Part shown: positions 43,217 through 54,326 of the stretch, piece after piece
Layout of the letters: each line of letters begins with the position of its first letter
Numbering within the stretch: position 1 is the first letter of the stretch
NCBI GenBank assembly: GCA_035559775.1
Contig: DATMAU010000064.1
Coordinates: forward strand, 1 to 64,000
Length of the DNA stretch: 64,000 nucleotides
Source: AG1 sp035559775
Lineage (GTDB): Archaea; Thermoproteota; Thermoprotei_A; Sulfolobales; AG1
Direction: 5' to 3'
The notes under the pieces: model-generated
Seen by the model: only the letters and a program-made list of their open reading frames with translations
Databases searched by the model: none
What the model was told of the DNA's origin: nothing
Program-made: the position numbers and the translations under genes

Positions 43217-44479
43217 CTAGTATTTCAGATAATCCTCTAAATACTTGATAGCCTTGGCTACAAGCTCTTTCGGAAGCGGTACATAGCCTGTAACAATGTT
43301 CTCAGGCTTCTGGCCTTCTGTCAACACCCACTTGAAGAATGCTGAGAGGGCTGCAGCTAAATCCTTATTGCTAGTTATATCTGTATAGATGAATGCATAC
43401 ACCATACCAACTATAGGGTATGTCTTCTCCCCCTCCCTGTTTATGAGAGTGGCGGGAACATCTCCCCAGAAGGAGGAGGGCGGCGGCAGGTCTTTCGCAC
43501 CTCTTTTAAGCGCCTCCATAACAGTCTCTGCAGAGGGCACTACGTAGAAGCCGTCTTTGTTTTTAAGAGCAGCCATAGGGATCTTGTTGGCTACAGCGTA
43601 CGAGTACTCAACATACCCTATCGAGTATTTCGTCCCCTTAACCTTTGCACTTACGCCCTCGTTACCCTTACCGCCTTCTCCATATCCGATTGCATCCCTC
43701 GGCCACTCTACTGTATAGCCAGAGCCTACTTTCACCTTCCACTCGCTTGATACAGTTGATAAATATAGTGTGAAGAGGGCTGTTGTACCGCTTCCATCGC
43801 TTCTATGGACACCCTTGATAATCTCGTGGGGTAATAGAGATCTGCAGCCCTCGACCTGCTGCATTTTGATCCTATCGTCATCCCAATAGAGGATCTTTCC
43901 TAGGTAGATATCAGCTATAACCTCTCCAGAGAGTCTCAGGGGGCCACATTTGCTTTCATCCCACTCAGGTATATTATATATAATCCCAACACCCCCAGCT
44001 ATTAAGGGTACCTGGATGAAAGAGGCTCTGCGCGAGACAAGCTTATCATATGTGGTCTTAGATATAGGGACATCTGCAGCACCGAAATCCAAGGCTCTAT
44101 CAAACCACTTAGCCTCACCAGCACCGCTACCAATACTCTGGTAGTTAACAGTCACATAGCCCCCGCTCACTGATCTGAACTTCTGCGCCCAGGCCTGCAT
44201 CTGTGGATTCACGAAAGTCGAGCCCCCACCCGTTATCAGGACCTCTTTCCTAGGTATCTCTGCTTTCACCGATAAGTCTTCATAGGCGAATGTCAAGACT
44301 ATCATTCCATAGGACGTGGTTGTCGCTGTAGTCGTAGCTGTTGCTGTCACAGTGTTCCTTGTCGTCTCGGTTGATTGTGCCGGTATTCCTGCCCCTCCCC
44401 AGGGTCTGTATACGAGGAACACCACGGCCCCTATAGCTACTATAGCTATGAGTATCCCTATAGGTATTATTTTCTTCAA
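43217..44479 (-). CDS. pstS: Phosphate-binding protein PstS
   Basis: 420 aa from TTG 44479 (after GGGGAGAGG), giving the signal MKKIIPIGILIAIVAIGAVVFLV; an ATG at 44524 is also possible and would place 15 residues before it. A Thr-rich linker follows the hydrophobic segment, then the phosphate-binding fold: ITGGGSTFVNPQMQAWAQKF, YQSIGSGAGEAKWFDRALDFGAADVPIS, VHRSDGSGTTALFTLYLS and YVEYSYAVANKIPMAALKNKDG. Anchored outside the membrane by its N-terminus. First gene of the operon. Confidence 0.9.
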   Translation of the reverse strand: MKKIIPIGILIAIVAIGAVVFLVYRPWGGAGIPAQSTETTRNTVTATATTTATTTSYGMIVLTFAYEDLSVKAEIPRKEVLITGGGSTFVNPQMQAWAQKFRSVSGGYVTVNYQSIGSGAGEAKWFDRALDFGAADVPISKTTYDKLVSRRASFIQVPLIAGGVGIIYNIPEWDESKCGPLRLSGEVIADIYLGKILYWDDDRIKMQQVEGCRSLLPHEIIKGVHRSDGSGTTALFTLYLSTVSSEWKVKVGSGYTVEWPRDAIGYGEGGKGNEGVSAKVKGTKYSIGYVEYSYAVANKIPMAALKNKDGFYVVPSAETVMEALKRGAKDLPPPSSFWGDVPATLINREGEKTYPIVGMVYAFIYTDITSNKDLAAALSAFFKWVLTEGQKPENIVTGYVPLPKELVAKAIKYLEDYLKY

Positions 44480-44524
44480 CCTCTCCCCACGATCGTTTAT
44501 ATCAATAAGGAGAGATATATACAT

Positions 44525-44838
44525 ACATATGCGCCAATATTGATAACAAACACAAACTTAAAGACATAGAGCCACATATGGTGTTACAGATTACCAGCAG
44601 CCAGGGTTATAGGCAACACAGCCCTTACGACCCACACGGCCTTTCCCCCTCTATTTATCACAGGACTTTAGAAGCCGGATGCTCTTTACATGCTGGCCAA
44701 CCTCTCCCACGGCCCGCCAGCCAGTCTCACGGGGATCTTTATCCCTAGGGCGTGGAATGAGTCGTGATACCTCCTAAGAGCTTCTGGGATGACGCACTAC
44801 AATATATACCCTGACACCTAGCAATATCAGAGGGAGCA
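44525..44838. other. Intergenic region with promoters and a possible gene remnant
   Basis: Near 44550 a minus-strand TTTAAG could serve pstS; CAATATATACC (44799-44809) is the TATA box for the DUF58 gene. The part from about 44590 to 44790 is richer in GC. On the minus strand 44686-44796 is a start-less frame reading ALRRYHDSFHALGIKIPVR and LAGGPWERLASM before a stop; this looks like the end of a protein, perhaps from a lost transposon gene, but I cannot prove it. Confidence 0.35.
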
Positions 44839-46176
44839 ATGTCGCAATATATAGTGAAATCCACTGAGAGGCTTGCTTCCGTGGTTCTTGTAGCAGCTAT
44901 ATTTATAACTATCGGATCCTTTCCCGGAAACCTGATCGGGATCCCTACAGGCTATTCCCAGGCTCTTGTATGGTCGGGGGTCTTTCTGGTAATCCTCTCT
45001 CTAGCCCTCATGGGGTATGTTAATATATCTATGAATAAGATCACTAGATCCAGGATTAGGGGCGCAGCCGACAGGGGTTTTGAGGGAGAAGAGCTCTGGG
45101 TATCTTATAGGCTGTGTAACAGTGGGTTAATACCAATAGGCCCTATAGAGATCTTCCTAGTATATCCAGAGCACTTGAGACTTTCTAAAGGATCTAGAAG
45201 GGCCCTGATCATGATACCTCCCAGGGGTTGTGTAACATATAGAGCTGCCTTTGAGGCTAGGACGGGGAGGCACCTCATAGGCCCGCTGAGGATCGTTGTC
45301 AGAGATCCTCTGGGTCTCTTTAGAAGCGATGAGATCGATGTGGGAGAGCCTGTAGAGCTTCTCGTGCTACCCAGACTAATCCCCTCAAGCCTCAGATCCA
45401 GCCTTCTCTTAGCGAGATCTCTAGGGATGGCTAGGTCAAGGATCTCTGGGAGCGGTACCGAGTTCCTCAGCGTGAGAGAATATAGGGAGGGAGACGAGCC
45501 CAGAAGGATCGTGTGGAGACATACAGCCAGATGGGGCAGATTGATAGTTAAGGAGACAGAGAAAGAGGCTTCAGGCAATATATTCTACATACTCCTCATA
45601 ACAGGAGAAATGTTCACAGGACCCTATAGAGAGACACCCTTCGAGAACGCGGCGAGAATTATAGCGACCATGTCGAGGTACTCGGCATCAAGGGGCGATG
45701 CAATGTTCCTAGCACTATACTCCAGAGAGACTATAGATCTTGTTGGACCCTCGAGAGGGCTTGGCGGGTATAGAAGCATACTCTCAAGAATGGCTAGAAT
45801 TAGCTTCTCTCAGGATACAGTAGTTAGCGATATAGATCCCAGACCCCTGGCGAAACTTCTCATGAGACATTTAAAAGGAGGAGACATAGTGCTACTCTTC
45901 ACAACACCCCCGAGAGATTCTAGGGCTATCGTTACAGCTATAGAGAGAATAGAAAGGGGTGTGAGAAGCGCTGGAGGCTCTTTCTACACAGTCATCCCAA
46001 CTCCAAGCCTGGATCTGGTTAGAAGACTGGATCTAGGCTCTAAGATCAAACTAATGCAGATGATCAAGGATAGCACGGCCTTAGCAAAAGAGCTAAGAGG
46101 AAGGGGGGTGAAGGCTATCAATATAAGCCAGGGGAGGATTATAACCCTCACCAGGCTGATAGAGATGACACTGTAG
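44839..46176 (+). CDS. DUF58 domain-containing protein
   Basis: 445 aa. Two N-terminal transmembrane helices (about residues 11-32 and 40-60), a beta-rich middle (RGFEGEELWVSYRLCNSGLIPIGPIEIFL, VRDPLGLFRSDE), then the DUF58 core REYREGDEPRRIVWRHTARWGRLIVKETEKEASGNIFYILLITG and a vWA-like C-terminal part. Usually found beside MoxR AAA+ ATPases; none is in this window. SD GAGGGAG before the ATG. Function unknown, perhaps membrane-bound complex assembly. Confidence 0.85.
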   Translation: MSQYIVKSTERLASVVLVAAIFITIGSFPGNLIGIPTGYSQALVWSGVFLVILSLALMGYVNISMNKITRSRIRGAADRGFEGEELWVSYRLCNSGLIPIGPIEIFLVYPEHLRLSKGSRRALIMIPPRGCVTYRAAFEARTGRHLIGPLRIVVRDPLGLFRSDEIDVGEPVELLVLPRLIPSSLRSSLLLARSLGMARSRISGSGTEFLSVREYREGDEPRRIVWRHTARWGRLIVKETEKEASGNIFYILLITGEMFTGPYRETPFENAARIIATMSRYSASRGDAMFLALYSRETIDLVGPSRGLGGYRSILSRMARISFSQDTVVSDIDPRPLAKLLMRHLKGGDIVLLFTTPPRDSRAIVTAIERIERGVRSAGGSFYTVIPTPSLDLVRRLDLGSKIKLMQMIKDSTALAKELRGRGVKAINISQGRIITLTRLIEMTL

Positions 46177-46470
46177 CAACTGATATAGCGTTATAAACCA
46201 TACTATCTCTAGCTTCACCAGCCCAAACACCCTCCCATTGAACCCGTATCGCTAGCGTTAAATCACTTAGAAAACCGATCTATAGTTCTTCCTCTACCCA
46301 GCCTCCCCTGCCCATTGTATGGAGAAACTCATACACTGGTTCTTTCTCACCTTTCCCAACACATATATCATGTATATAATAATAACAGCACCGGGTCTTT
46401 CAAGCTTACGTAGAAGCATTAAAACTATAAAAGATCTAGTGGGGAGATAGAGTGACTATTACAAGAGACC

Positions 46471-47427
46471 TTAGTGAAACATGGAATAGTTTACAGAGAT
46501 AGCGATAGCAAGTGTAACTAGGTATACTAGAACCAGGACAGCTGTAAATAGTCTCAAGGCTCTATATATATCTGGATAGCTTGGTAGCGGGCCCTCACCA
46601 AGCACATAGCTCCCCACCTTTTCCAGCCTGATGCCGAGGCTCCCGGCAGCGGCCGCCATAGGGTGCCCAGCATTCGCGCTCTCAGTCCTATTCCTATACT
46701 CTATATAGATCCTCAGGGCTCTCTCAATACTACCTCCAGCTATTGGTGCGAGGATAATGATCATGATTGCTACGAGCCTGGCTGGTATATAGTTAATAAC
46801 AGTATCAGCCTTCGCTGAGAGCCACCCGGCTTTTATATACTCAGGTGTTTTGAAGCCGAGAGCCCCGTCTAGAGTGTTTATAAGCCTCTGTATAAGCCCT
46901 CCCATAGGTCCTAGGAGGGCTGTGTATAGTAGGGGCGATGCTATCCCGTCAACCGTGCTCTCGAAGAGCGATTCTATTGAGGCTGATGCTAGATGTCCTC
47001 TCCCCAGCTTGCTAGTATCCCTTCTAACGATCCACGAGGTCTTCTCTCTAGCACACGCTATATCGTCTCTCTCAAGGCATCTCGCCACGTCTCTCACGAT
47101 GTCTGCTAAAAGCCTTACAGGTACTGAGAGCTTCACTATATATGCTGAGACAAGGATCCAGAAGATCTCTCCGAATATGCGGGCTACATAGAGAAGGGAT
47201 CCATAGGCTATGCAATGAACCGCCATGACAGCAAGCCACGTAATAACCCCCCTAGCCCTGCTAGAACCAGGCGGGGAGAGAAGCCTAGCCATGGTATAGG
47301 CTGTATGGACCGGGTGTATCTTGAGGAGCAAGCCCCTGTGATACGGGTATAGGAGATCCATTAAGAGTCCTAATAATATGGGGACAACCCTCTCAAACAA
47401 TCCCATGGGCAAAAGAAAATCGATCAT
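46471..47427 (-). CDS. cbiB: Adenosylcobinamide-phosphate synthase (CbiB/CobD family)
   Basis: 318 aa from ATG 47427, which overlaps the cobS stop as ATGA; GTG 47439 is an alternative. Hydrophobic, with DLLYPYHRGLLLKIHPVHTAYTMARLL, LERDDIACAREKTSWIVRRDTSKLGRGHLASASIESLFESTVDGIASPLLYTALLG and YIPARLVAIMII, all CbiB features. Joins the aminopropanol arm to adenosylcobyric acid. Preceded by cobS in a two-gene operon; other corrin genes are elsewhere. The intergenic space to the DUF58 gene (46177-46470) shows nothing certain. Confidence 0.9.
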   Translation of the reverse strand: MIDFLLPMGLFERVVPILLGLLMDLLYPYHRGLLLKIHPVHTAYTMARLLSPPGSSRARGVITWLAVMAVHCIAYGSLLYVARIFGEIFWILVSAYIVKLSVPVRLLADIVRDVARCLERDDIACAREKTSWIVRRDTSKLGRGHLASASIESLFESTVDGIASPLLYTALLGPMGGLIQRLINTLDGALGFKTPEYIKAGWLSAKADTVINYIPARLVAIMIIILAPIAGGSIERALRIYIEYRNRTESANAGHPMAAAAGSLGIRLEKVGSYVLGEGPLPSYPDIYRALRLFTAVLVLVYLVTLAIAISVNYSMFH

Positions 47428-48170
47428 ATCGATACCCACGAGATCATGAAAACCACATAGCTAACCTCGCCAGAAAAGCCGGCTACATCGCCACTAACAT
47501 ATCCGAGAACCCTGTTAGCAATCACGGCCGAAAAAATCGATGCAAGCACGGCAAAGACTAGCTGATAGAGGAGTAGGGATCCTAGTAAGGGTAGGGATAT
47601 TAAACTATAGAGTATAATCAAAATAGCTATGGAGATCACTAGCTTATTACGACTAAGGGATCTTTTAAAAATGCTTCCAAGACCCTCATAGGGCTCAACT
47701 CTCCCAAGCCCCATGCAGATAACCATAGATCCTCCGTGGATAACCTCGCCCAGGAGGAAAACTGCTGGGAGGAGCCTAGGATCTATCGATGATAATGAGG
47801 AGTAGAGCAAAGCTGTATAAAGACCCATAGAGGCAACCCCATAGGATCCTCTATACCTATCCTTCATCACAGCCCCAGCATCCCTACCAAACCTAGATGC
47901 TAGAAGAGCCTCGCTGAAGTCTATGAAGCCATCTATATGTAGAAAACCCTGTATAATTATGTGGAGAGCAATAGCGATCCCTGCGAGGAATTGGTGGGGT
48001 AGAGAACCAGCTATTGTTAAAATGATAAAGCCTGGAACACCTCTTAGAAAGCCAACTATAGGGGATAGGTAAAAGGCTGATGCAGCATCATGTAGAGATC
48101 TATATTTACTTGGAACTGGATAGATCGTTAGAAACGACATAAGCGATAAAAGATCCCTTAAAAAGCCCAA
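47424..48170 (-). CDS. cobS: Adenosylcobinamide-GDP ribazoletransferase
   Basis: 248 aa, about six helices. FLTIYPVPSKYRSLHDAASAFYLSPIVGFLRGVPG, the Asp motif HIDGFIDFSEALLASRFGRDAGAVMKDRYRGSYGVASMGLYTAL and LGEVIHGGSMVICMGLGRVEPYEGLG are CobS features. Performs the last step of cobalamin assembly in the membrane. Confidence 0.88.
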   Translation of the reverse strand: MGFLRDLLSLMSFLTIYPVPSKYRSLHDAASAFYLSPIVGFLRGVPGFIILTIAGSLPHQFLAGIAIALHIIIQGFLHIDGFIDFSEALLASRFGRDAGAVMKDRYRGSYGVASMGLYTALLYSSLSSIDPRLLPAVFLLGEVIHGGSMVICMGLGRVEPYEGLGSIFKRSLSRNKLVISIAILIILYSLISLPLLGSLLLYQLVFAVLASIFSAVIANRVLGYVSGDVAGFSGEVSYVVFMISWVSI

Positions 48171-48305
48171 TAGGTGTTACCACCATTAACTATAATAAGA
48201 AGGGCATTTAATGGTCACATATGATGAGAACAGATGCATAAACTTGGAAGGTCTTGATCTGCTTGCTTGATCTTGAATTTGTGGCGAGAGGTCTATGGAT
48301 TATAT

Positions 48306-49979
48306 TTAGAGAGGCTCTAAAGCTATGTCTACCAGACCCTGGGTAAACATATCCCTAGCCTGTGAGGGCAGGTCTACATCGATGACCACATAGTCCTCCA
48401 CACCCCTCTCTCTAAGGATCTCTCCCACGATTCTTGAGAAGCAGCTGCCCTCACCATATCCTGGAACCTTCTCGATCCTATCTCTGGCGAGAACCATGAA
48501 TTCCTTACCATACCTCTTACCCTCTGGGATTGTTTTTATCTCAATCGAAACCCTATCACCCTTTATCCTGTAACCATCGCATATATGGATCGAGGATGCT
48601 GCCCCCATACTAAGCCACATCTCAGCCTCCTCTCTTGAGGCATATGTTATAAGCCTATCGCCCACGACATCAACTCCCCCCGAGATCTCGCTCGCCTCGA
48701 GAACAAACACTCTGGGGTCTTTCCCAAAGGCCTTGTACTCGACCTCCTCACCAACCTCTACAGGCTTATTCCTGCTATAGTGGATCTCTATATATACATC
48801 TGCTAAGGATAGCCTCGAAACCATATAGCTCAAAAGAACCCAGGGTAGGACGAAAAGCCCTCCTGAACCTCTAATGAGTATGCTTGGTATAATAGCTATC
48901 CTCCCCCTCGAACCCTTAACCCTCTTGAGAAGCCTTGCACGTCCCTGGCTAGGGGCTCTGGGGATCTCATCCTCACCCCTGATCCTCCTGAGAAGCCTTG
49001 GTAGAACCATCTCCATGAGAACAAATACGGCTACAGGGTTTCCTGAAATGCTCACAACAGGCTTGCCCTTAACGATCCCGAGGCTTGTGGGTTTGCCTGG
49101 TCTTAGCTTAACACCCCTCACAATAATTCTGCCAGTTTCGCCCACGACTCTGTATACGTTATCCTCAACACCAGCCGAGGTTCCTCCGGTGGTTACTACT
49201 AGATCGCATTTCTCAACGCTGCTAAGGATCGCTTTCCTCAGATCATCGATATCATCACCAACAATACCGATAGGATCTACATCAAACCCCCTGGATTCTA
49301 GGAGAGCTTTTAGAGATCTTAGGTTAGACTCATACACCATACCCGGCCTGAGGGGCTCTCCAGGTTCCAGAAGCTCCCTACCTGTGGACATCACACACAC
49401 CTTCGGCTTTCTATAAACAGAGATCTTCTTAATCCCCGCAGATGCGAGTGTAGCTAGGGTTTTCTCATCTATAACCCATCCCCTCTTAACAATAACGGTT
49501 CCCGAGGGTAGGTCGCTGCCAGGGTAGGCTATATTCTCACCCCTCCTAGGAGAGCTATAAATGATCACCTCGGAGCCCTTCTCCTCAGTATCTTCGAAAG
49601 GAACCACTAGATCTGTGTTCCTGGGGAGATGAGAGCCTGTTGCCACTTCGTAACAAGTACCCGGCTTGATCGATATGTGCTCTGCACTAGCACCAACCCC
49701 TATCCTCCCAGCAAGGCTGAGCCTAACAGGCCTATCCTTTGAAGCGCTAGCCACATCGCTGTAAAGAACCGCATAGCCATCAACCAGGGATCTTGGAAAA
49801 GGTGGGAGGGGTATGGGTAGCACTATATCGCTACAAGCAACCCTTCCAAGGCTATCTTCTATGAAGATCTCCTCACACCCTATCTTTAAAGGCCCCAACT
49901 CTTTAAGAAAGATCTCCACAGCCTCGTAAGGATCAACCAATGGTTCTGCAACAGAATACTTCATAGCCTTTAGACCCAT
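48306..49979 (-). CDS. moeA: Molybdopterin molybdotransferase MoeA with C-terminal extra domain
   Basis: 557 aa. MoeA domains I-IV fill residues 1 to about 410: PPFPRSLVDGYAVLYSD, EVATGSHLPRNTDLVVPFEDTE, VCVMSTGRELLEPGEPLRPGMVYESNLRSL, VVTTGGTSAGVEDN and KPVVSISGNPVAVFVLME. After that come about 140 residues resembling the C-terminal part of the PBP-like domain fused to MoeA in many archaea (REEAEMWLSMGAASSIHICDGYRI, YGEGSCFSRI, QGLVDIALEPL), but the fusion partner seems about 80 residues shorter than usual. Inserts Mo or W into the pterin cofactor; the extra domain may sense the oxyanion. Confidence 0.85.
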   Translation of the reverse strand: MGLKAMKYSVAEPLVDPYEAVEIFLKELGPLKIGCEEIFIEDSLGRVACSDIVLPIPLPPFPRSLVDGYAVLYSDVASASKDRPVRLSLAGRIGVGASAEHISIKPGTCYEVATGSHLPRNTDLVVPFEDTEEKGSEVIIYSSPRRGENIAYPGSDLPSGTVIVKRGWVIDEKTLATLASAGIKKISVYRKPKVCVMSTGRELLEPGEPLRPGMVYESNLRSLKALLESRGFDVDPIGIVGDDIDDLRKAILSSVEKCDLVVTTGGTSAGVEDNVYRVVGETGRIIVRGVKLRPGKPTSLGIVKGKPVVSISGNPVAVFVLMEMVLPRLLRRIRGEDEIPRAPSQGRARLLKRVKGSRGRIAIIPSILIRGSGGLFVLPWVLLSYMVSRLSLADVYIEIHYSRNKPVEVGEEVEYKAFGKDPRVFVLEASEISGGVDVVGDRLITYASREEAEMWLSMGAASSIHICDGYRIKGDRVSIEIKTIPEGKRYGKEFMVLARDRIEKVPGYGEGSCFSRIVGEILRERGVEDYVVIDVDLPSQARDMFTQGLVDIALEPL

Positions 49980-50299
49980 CTATATATGCTAAGGCAGGTA
50001 TTAATGGAGTAAAACTAGAGTTCGAGCCTTATAACGGCTAGTAATGCTAACCCCACCCATAGCCTCACAGTCCCAGGATCCCTCCAACCGGAGCCCATAT
50101 CCCCAGCCTCTACCAGCTCAAAGCGACCACTGTCTATGGCTCTCCTTCACTGCTATAGAGAAACCCTAAACTCTTTTTTCTCTTTCGCCAACACACTTGG
50201 ATCTTTATTAATATCAGCATTATGTGCAGAGATCATTGAATATATTCTAGGTTTGTAAGCCTGTAACCTTTATAATGGTTAAAATAATAGCAGAGCAGC
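49980..50299. other. Intergenic region without recognisable feature
   Basis: 320 bp between the moeA start and the gatB stop. It is C-rich in the middle (50050-50110), with no convincing tRNA, promoter or open frame. A TATAGATGG at the moeA border may be part of the moeA promoter. Otherwise I see nothing. Confidence 0.3.
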
Positions 50300-51745
50300 T
50301 CAGGTTCCTGTGGAGAGTTTTCTCCTTATTATCGCAGCTATCTTCTGAGGATCCGCTCTTCCTTTAGTTAGTTTCATGACCTGCCCAACTAGATAGTTTA
50401 TAGCCTTAGGATTCTTCTTAGCATCTTCAACAGCCTTGGGGTTCTCCTTGATAACCTTCTCTGCAAGCTCCTCAAGCTCCTCATCGCTTGCTATTACCTT
50501 TAGGTTCTCTTTAGCGACTATCTCCTCTGGATCCTCTCCTCCCAGCACCACCCTCTCTAGGATCATCTTCATGATCTTTACACTGATCACACCCCGATCC
50601 ATTAATGAGAGGAGCTTCGCAATACTCTGGGGCGAGGCCTTCACCATGTCGAGGTTGCCTCCCCTCTCATTAACGATCCCTAGGAAGTCGTTTATAAGGA
50701 GGTCAGCAACCCTCCGGGGATCGCCATAGATCTTTACAACCTCTTCGAAGAACTCGGAAAGCCTTTTCCTACTCACCAGGACTCTCGATACATATTGTGT
50801 TAGCCCATAGCTCTTAACATACCTCTCAGCCCTATGCCATGGCAGCTCAGGCATTTTCGAGGCTATCTCTTCCACAATGCTACTAGTAATAGCTATAGGG
50901 GGCAGGTCGGGGTCTGGGAAGTATCTATATTCCTCCTCAAGCTCCTTATACCTAGAGACTATAGTTACACCCTTAACAGGATCCCAGTGTCTAGTCTCCC
51001 TCTGGATCTTCCCCCCAGCTGTCAGCACCGCTCTCTGCCTAACAACCTCATAGCTTATAGCCTTCTCAATATCCTTGAGAGAGCCTATGTTCTTAACCTC
51101 AACCCTCTCGCCACCCTCTATAGATATGTTCACATCGACTCTGAAGGCACCCTCAAGATCCGGGTTAGAGATCCCGAGATGATCCACAAGCTCTAACAGC
51201 TTCTCCATAAAGGCTCTAGCCTCCTTCGGGCTCGAGAGATCCGGTTCTGTTACAACCTCTATTAATGGTACACCGGATCTGTTATAATCAATAAGGCTAT
51301 AGCTACTCCTAGTGGGATCACCTAGTGGGTATGTGATCCTAGCCGGGTCCTCCTCAACACCTATCCTCCTCATCCTAATCCTCTTGGAACCGCTATCACC
51401 CTCTATCTCGAGAGAACCTCCAACAGCTATGGGAGCCATCCCAGGACCTCTATGCTGGCTTATCTGATACCCCTTCGGAAGATCTGGGTAGAAGTAGTGT
51501 TTTCTAACAAAAACCACCTTATCCAATAACCTGGATCCCAGGGCTAGGGCTAGCATGATAGCCTTTCTAATAACCTCCCTGTTGGGAACTGGAAGAGAGC
51601 CTGGGAGGCCTAGACATACAGGGCACACGTTAGTGTTTGGCGGCACCCCTCTATAATCCTGCGAGCATGAGCAGAACATCTTACTCCTCACAGTATTGAC
51701 CTGGATGTGGATCTCGAGCCCTATAACTGCTTTCTGCGGGGTCAT
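50300..51745 (-). CDS. gatB: Aspartyl/glutamyl-tRNA amidotransferase subunit B
   Basis: 481 aa from ATG 51745, 5 nt after the gatA stop and behind GGGTGAG; GTG 51754 overlaps gatA and is also possible. VIGLEIHIQVNTVRSKMFCSCS with NTNVCPVCLGLPGSLP gives the Zn cysteines; HKHYFYPDLPKGYQISQ is modified to RKHYFYPDLPKGYQISQ. C-terminal YqeY-like helical tail. Transfers ammonia to Asp-tRNA(Asn) or Glu-tRNA(Gln). Confidence 0.92.
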   Translation of the reverse strand: MTPQKAVIGLEIHIQVNTVRSKMFCSCSQDYRGVPPNTNVCPVCLGLPGSLPVPNREVIRKAIMLALALGSRLLDKVVFVRKHYFYPDLPKGYQISQHRGPGMAPIAVGGSLEIEGDSGSKRIRMRRIGVEEDPARITYPLGDPTRSSYSLIDYNRSGVPLIEVVTEPDLSSPKEARAFMEKLLELVDHLGISNPDLEGAFRVDVNISIEGGERVEVKNIGSLKDIEKAISYEVVRQRAVLTAGGKIQRETRHWDPVKGVTIVSRYKELEEEYRYFPDPDLPPIAITSSIVEEIASKMPELPWHRAERYVKSYGLTQYVSRVLVSRKRLSEFFEEVVKIYGDPRRVADLLINDFLGIVNERGGNLDMVKASPQSIAKLLSLMDRGVISVKIMKMILERVVLGGEDPEEIVAKENLKVIASDEELEELAEKVIKENPKAVEDAKKNPKAINYLVGQVMKLTKGRADPQKIAAIIRRKLSTGT

Positions 51746-51750
51746 GGCAC

Positions 51751-53204
<1,454 letters not shown>

Positions 53205-53208
<4 letters not shown>

Positions 53209-53495
53209 GACTCCTCACCAGTTATCGTTCTAGGACCGACAACATAGCCGTCTATCGTTTTTGCCGCGCTCCTCTCCACCCATGCTCTCTCAATACCCCT
53301 CTCAACGCTATCCTCCCTCACCCCGGCCTCTTTCTCCATAACATGGAATAGGGGCTCTACACCCTCAAGCACGATCCTGTCTAGCTGTTTGAAAAAACCA
53401 ACGATCTTCTCAATATCTTTTGACAATGCTTTCTCCTCGTCGTCGCTTAGCTTTAGAAGCGCGAGCCTCTCAAGCCTCTTAATATCCACCTCCAT
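53205..53495 (-). CDS. gatC: Aspartyl/glutamyl-tRNA amidotransferase subunit C
   Basis: 96 aa. IKRLERLALLKLSDDEEKALSKDIEKIVGFFKQLDRIVLEGVEPLFHV matches GatC, which wraps around GatA and stabilises the GatAB complex. First gene of gatCAB. Confidence 0.9.
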
Positions 53496-53828
53496 GCTCT
53501 CTCCACATACCTATAGGATAGTGAGTTAATGAGAACGCTCCCTGCTAGCTGAATTATCAACAGTGTTCTTGACTCTTAGGATTTCTTTGATTCAGCAAAG
53601 CTACTTACATATTTGTCGAAGGATCCTGGTCGATAGATATACTCAATGCCCTTATACGTTTGGCAATCTTATAGCTTTACATGCTACGTGTTTTATCTAC
53701 ACAACTCTACACGCAAAGGATCTTTAGGGCTACCTGTGTTTATCGCGGTAGTGGTATTAAAGCCTTGATTTCGGGTAGGCATTATTTAAGTGCTAGTATG
53801 TTTAGGTACATATTAGGGAGGCTTTTCT
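53496..53828. other. Intergenic region; promoter of the small membrane gene
   Basis: 333 bp. Near its right end ATTATTTAAG (53781-53790) is a TATA candidate and AGGGAGG (53815-53821) an SD for the gene at 53829. The rest shows no gene or repeat I can support. Confidence 0.4.
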
Positions 53829-54125
53829 ATGTATAGGGATAATATGCTTGCTTTGAGGCTTTTTGGATTATTAGGTGCTATCTTCTTCGGCATCCTCTCT
53901 ATCGTAATGGTTTTGGAGGGGAGGGGTCCGATTCTGAGTTGGGATTTGGTGACGTTAATAGTAATAGCCTCTATAATCATCGCAATCATAGGCAGGTTCA
54001 TTAAACTACCAGATATGGTATACCGGTATATTATATATGGTAATTTCCGGTATAGTTATCTGATCATGGCTATATTCTTTCTAGTTGGTATCATCGTAGG
54101 TTTCTTCTTAGGTTTACTATCATAA
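53829..54125 (+). CDS. Small hydrophobic protein, three membrane helices
   Basis: 98 aa. Hydrophobic segments at about residues 8-28, 38-57 and 75-96, joined by short charged loops (GRFIKLPDMVYRYIIYGNFRYSY). A strong SD and a TATA box support a real gene. I do not recognise a family; it stands alone between gatC and another unknown gene. Confidence 0.65.
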   Translation: MYRDNMLALRLFGLLGAIFFGILSIVMVLEGRGPILSWDLVTLIVIASIIIAIIGRFIKLPDMVYRYIIYGNFRYSYLIMAIFFLVGIIVGFFLGLLS

Positions 54126-54326
54126 TTTACTCGATAGAGCTTTCCACATAGCTCGCAAAGATCTCTTTATCCCTAAAGCTTATGAGTAACTATGACTGAG
54201 TAGAGGTTATAGGGGCCAATGGTGAGAAGAAGTGGTTTTGTAACCCTGCCTAACCGATCATGAGGGATCTTTAAGCTATATATAGCTGGGCAGCGGTATT
54301 CAAAATAAGCTAGAAGGTAAAGATAT

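Noticed and set aside
42280..44479. pst genes as a recent transfer
   Set aside because: Codon use and promoter style match the neighbours; nothing suggests foreign origin.
46177..50299. Weak similarity between the intergenic regions 46270-46400 and 50130-50230 (CTTTC-CCAACACA and nearby bases)
   Set aside because: Too short and gapped to separate from chance given the base composition.
49980..50299. tRNA-like GTTCGAGCC at about 50020
   Set aside because: No acceptor, D or anticodon arms can be drawn around it.
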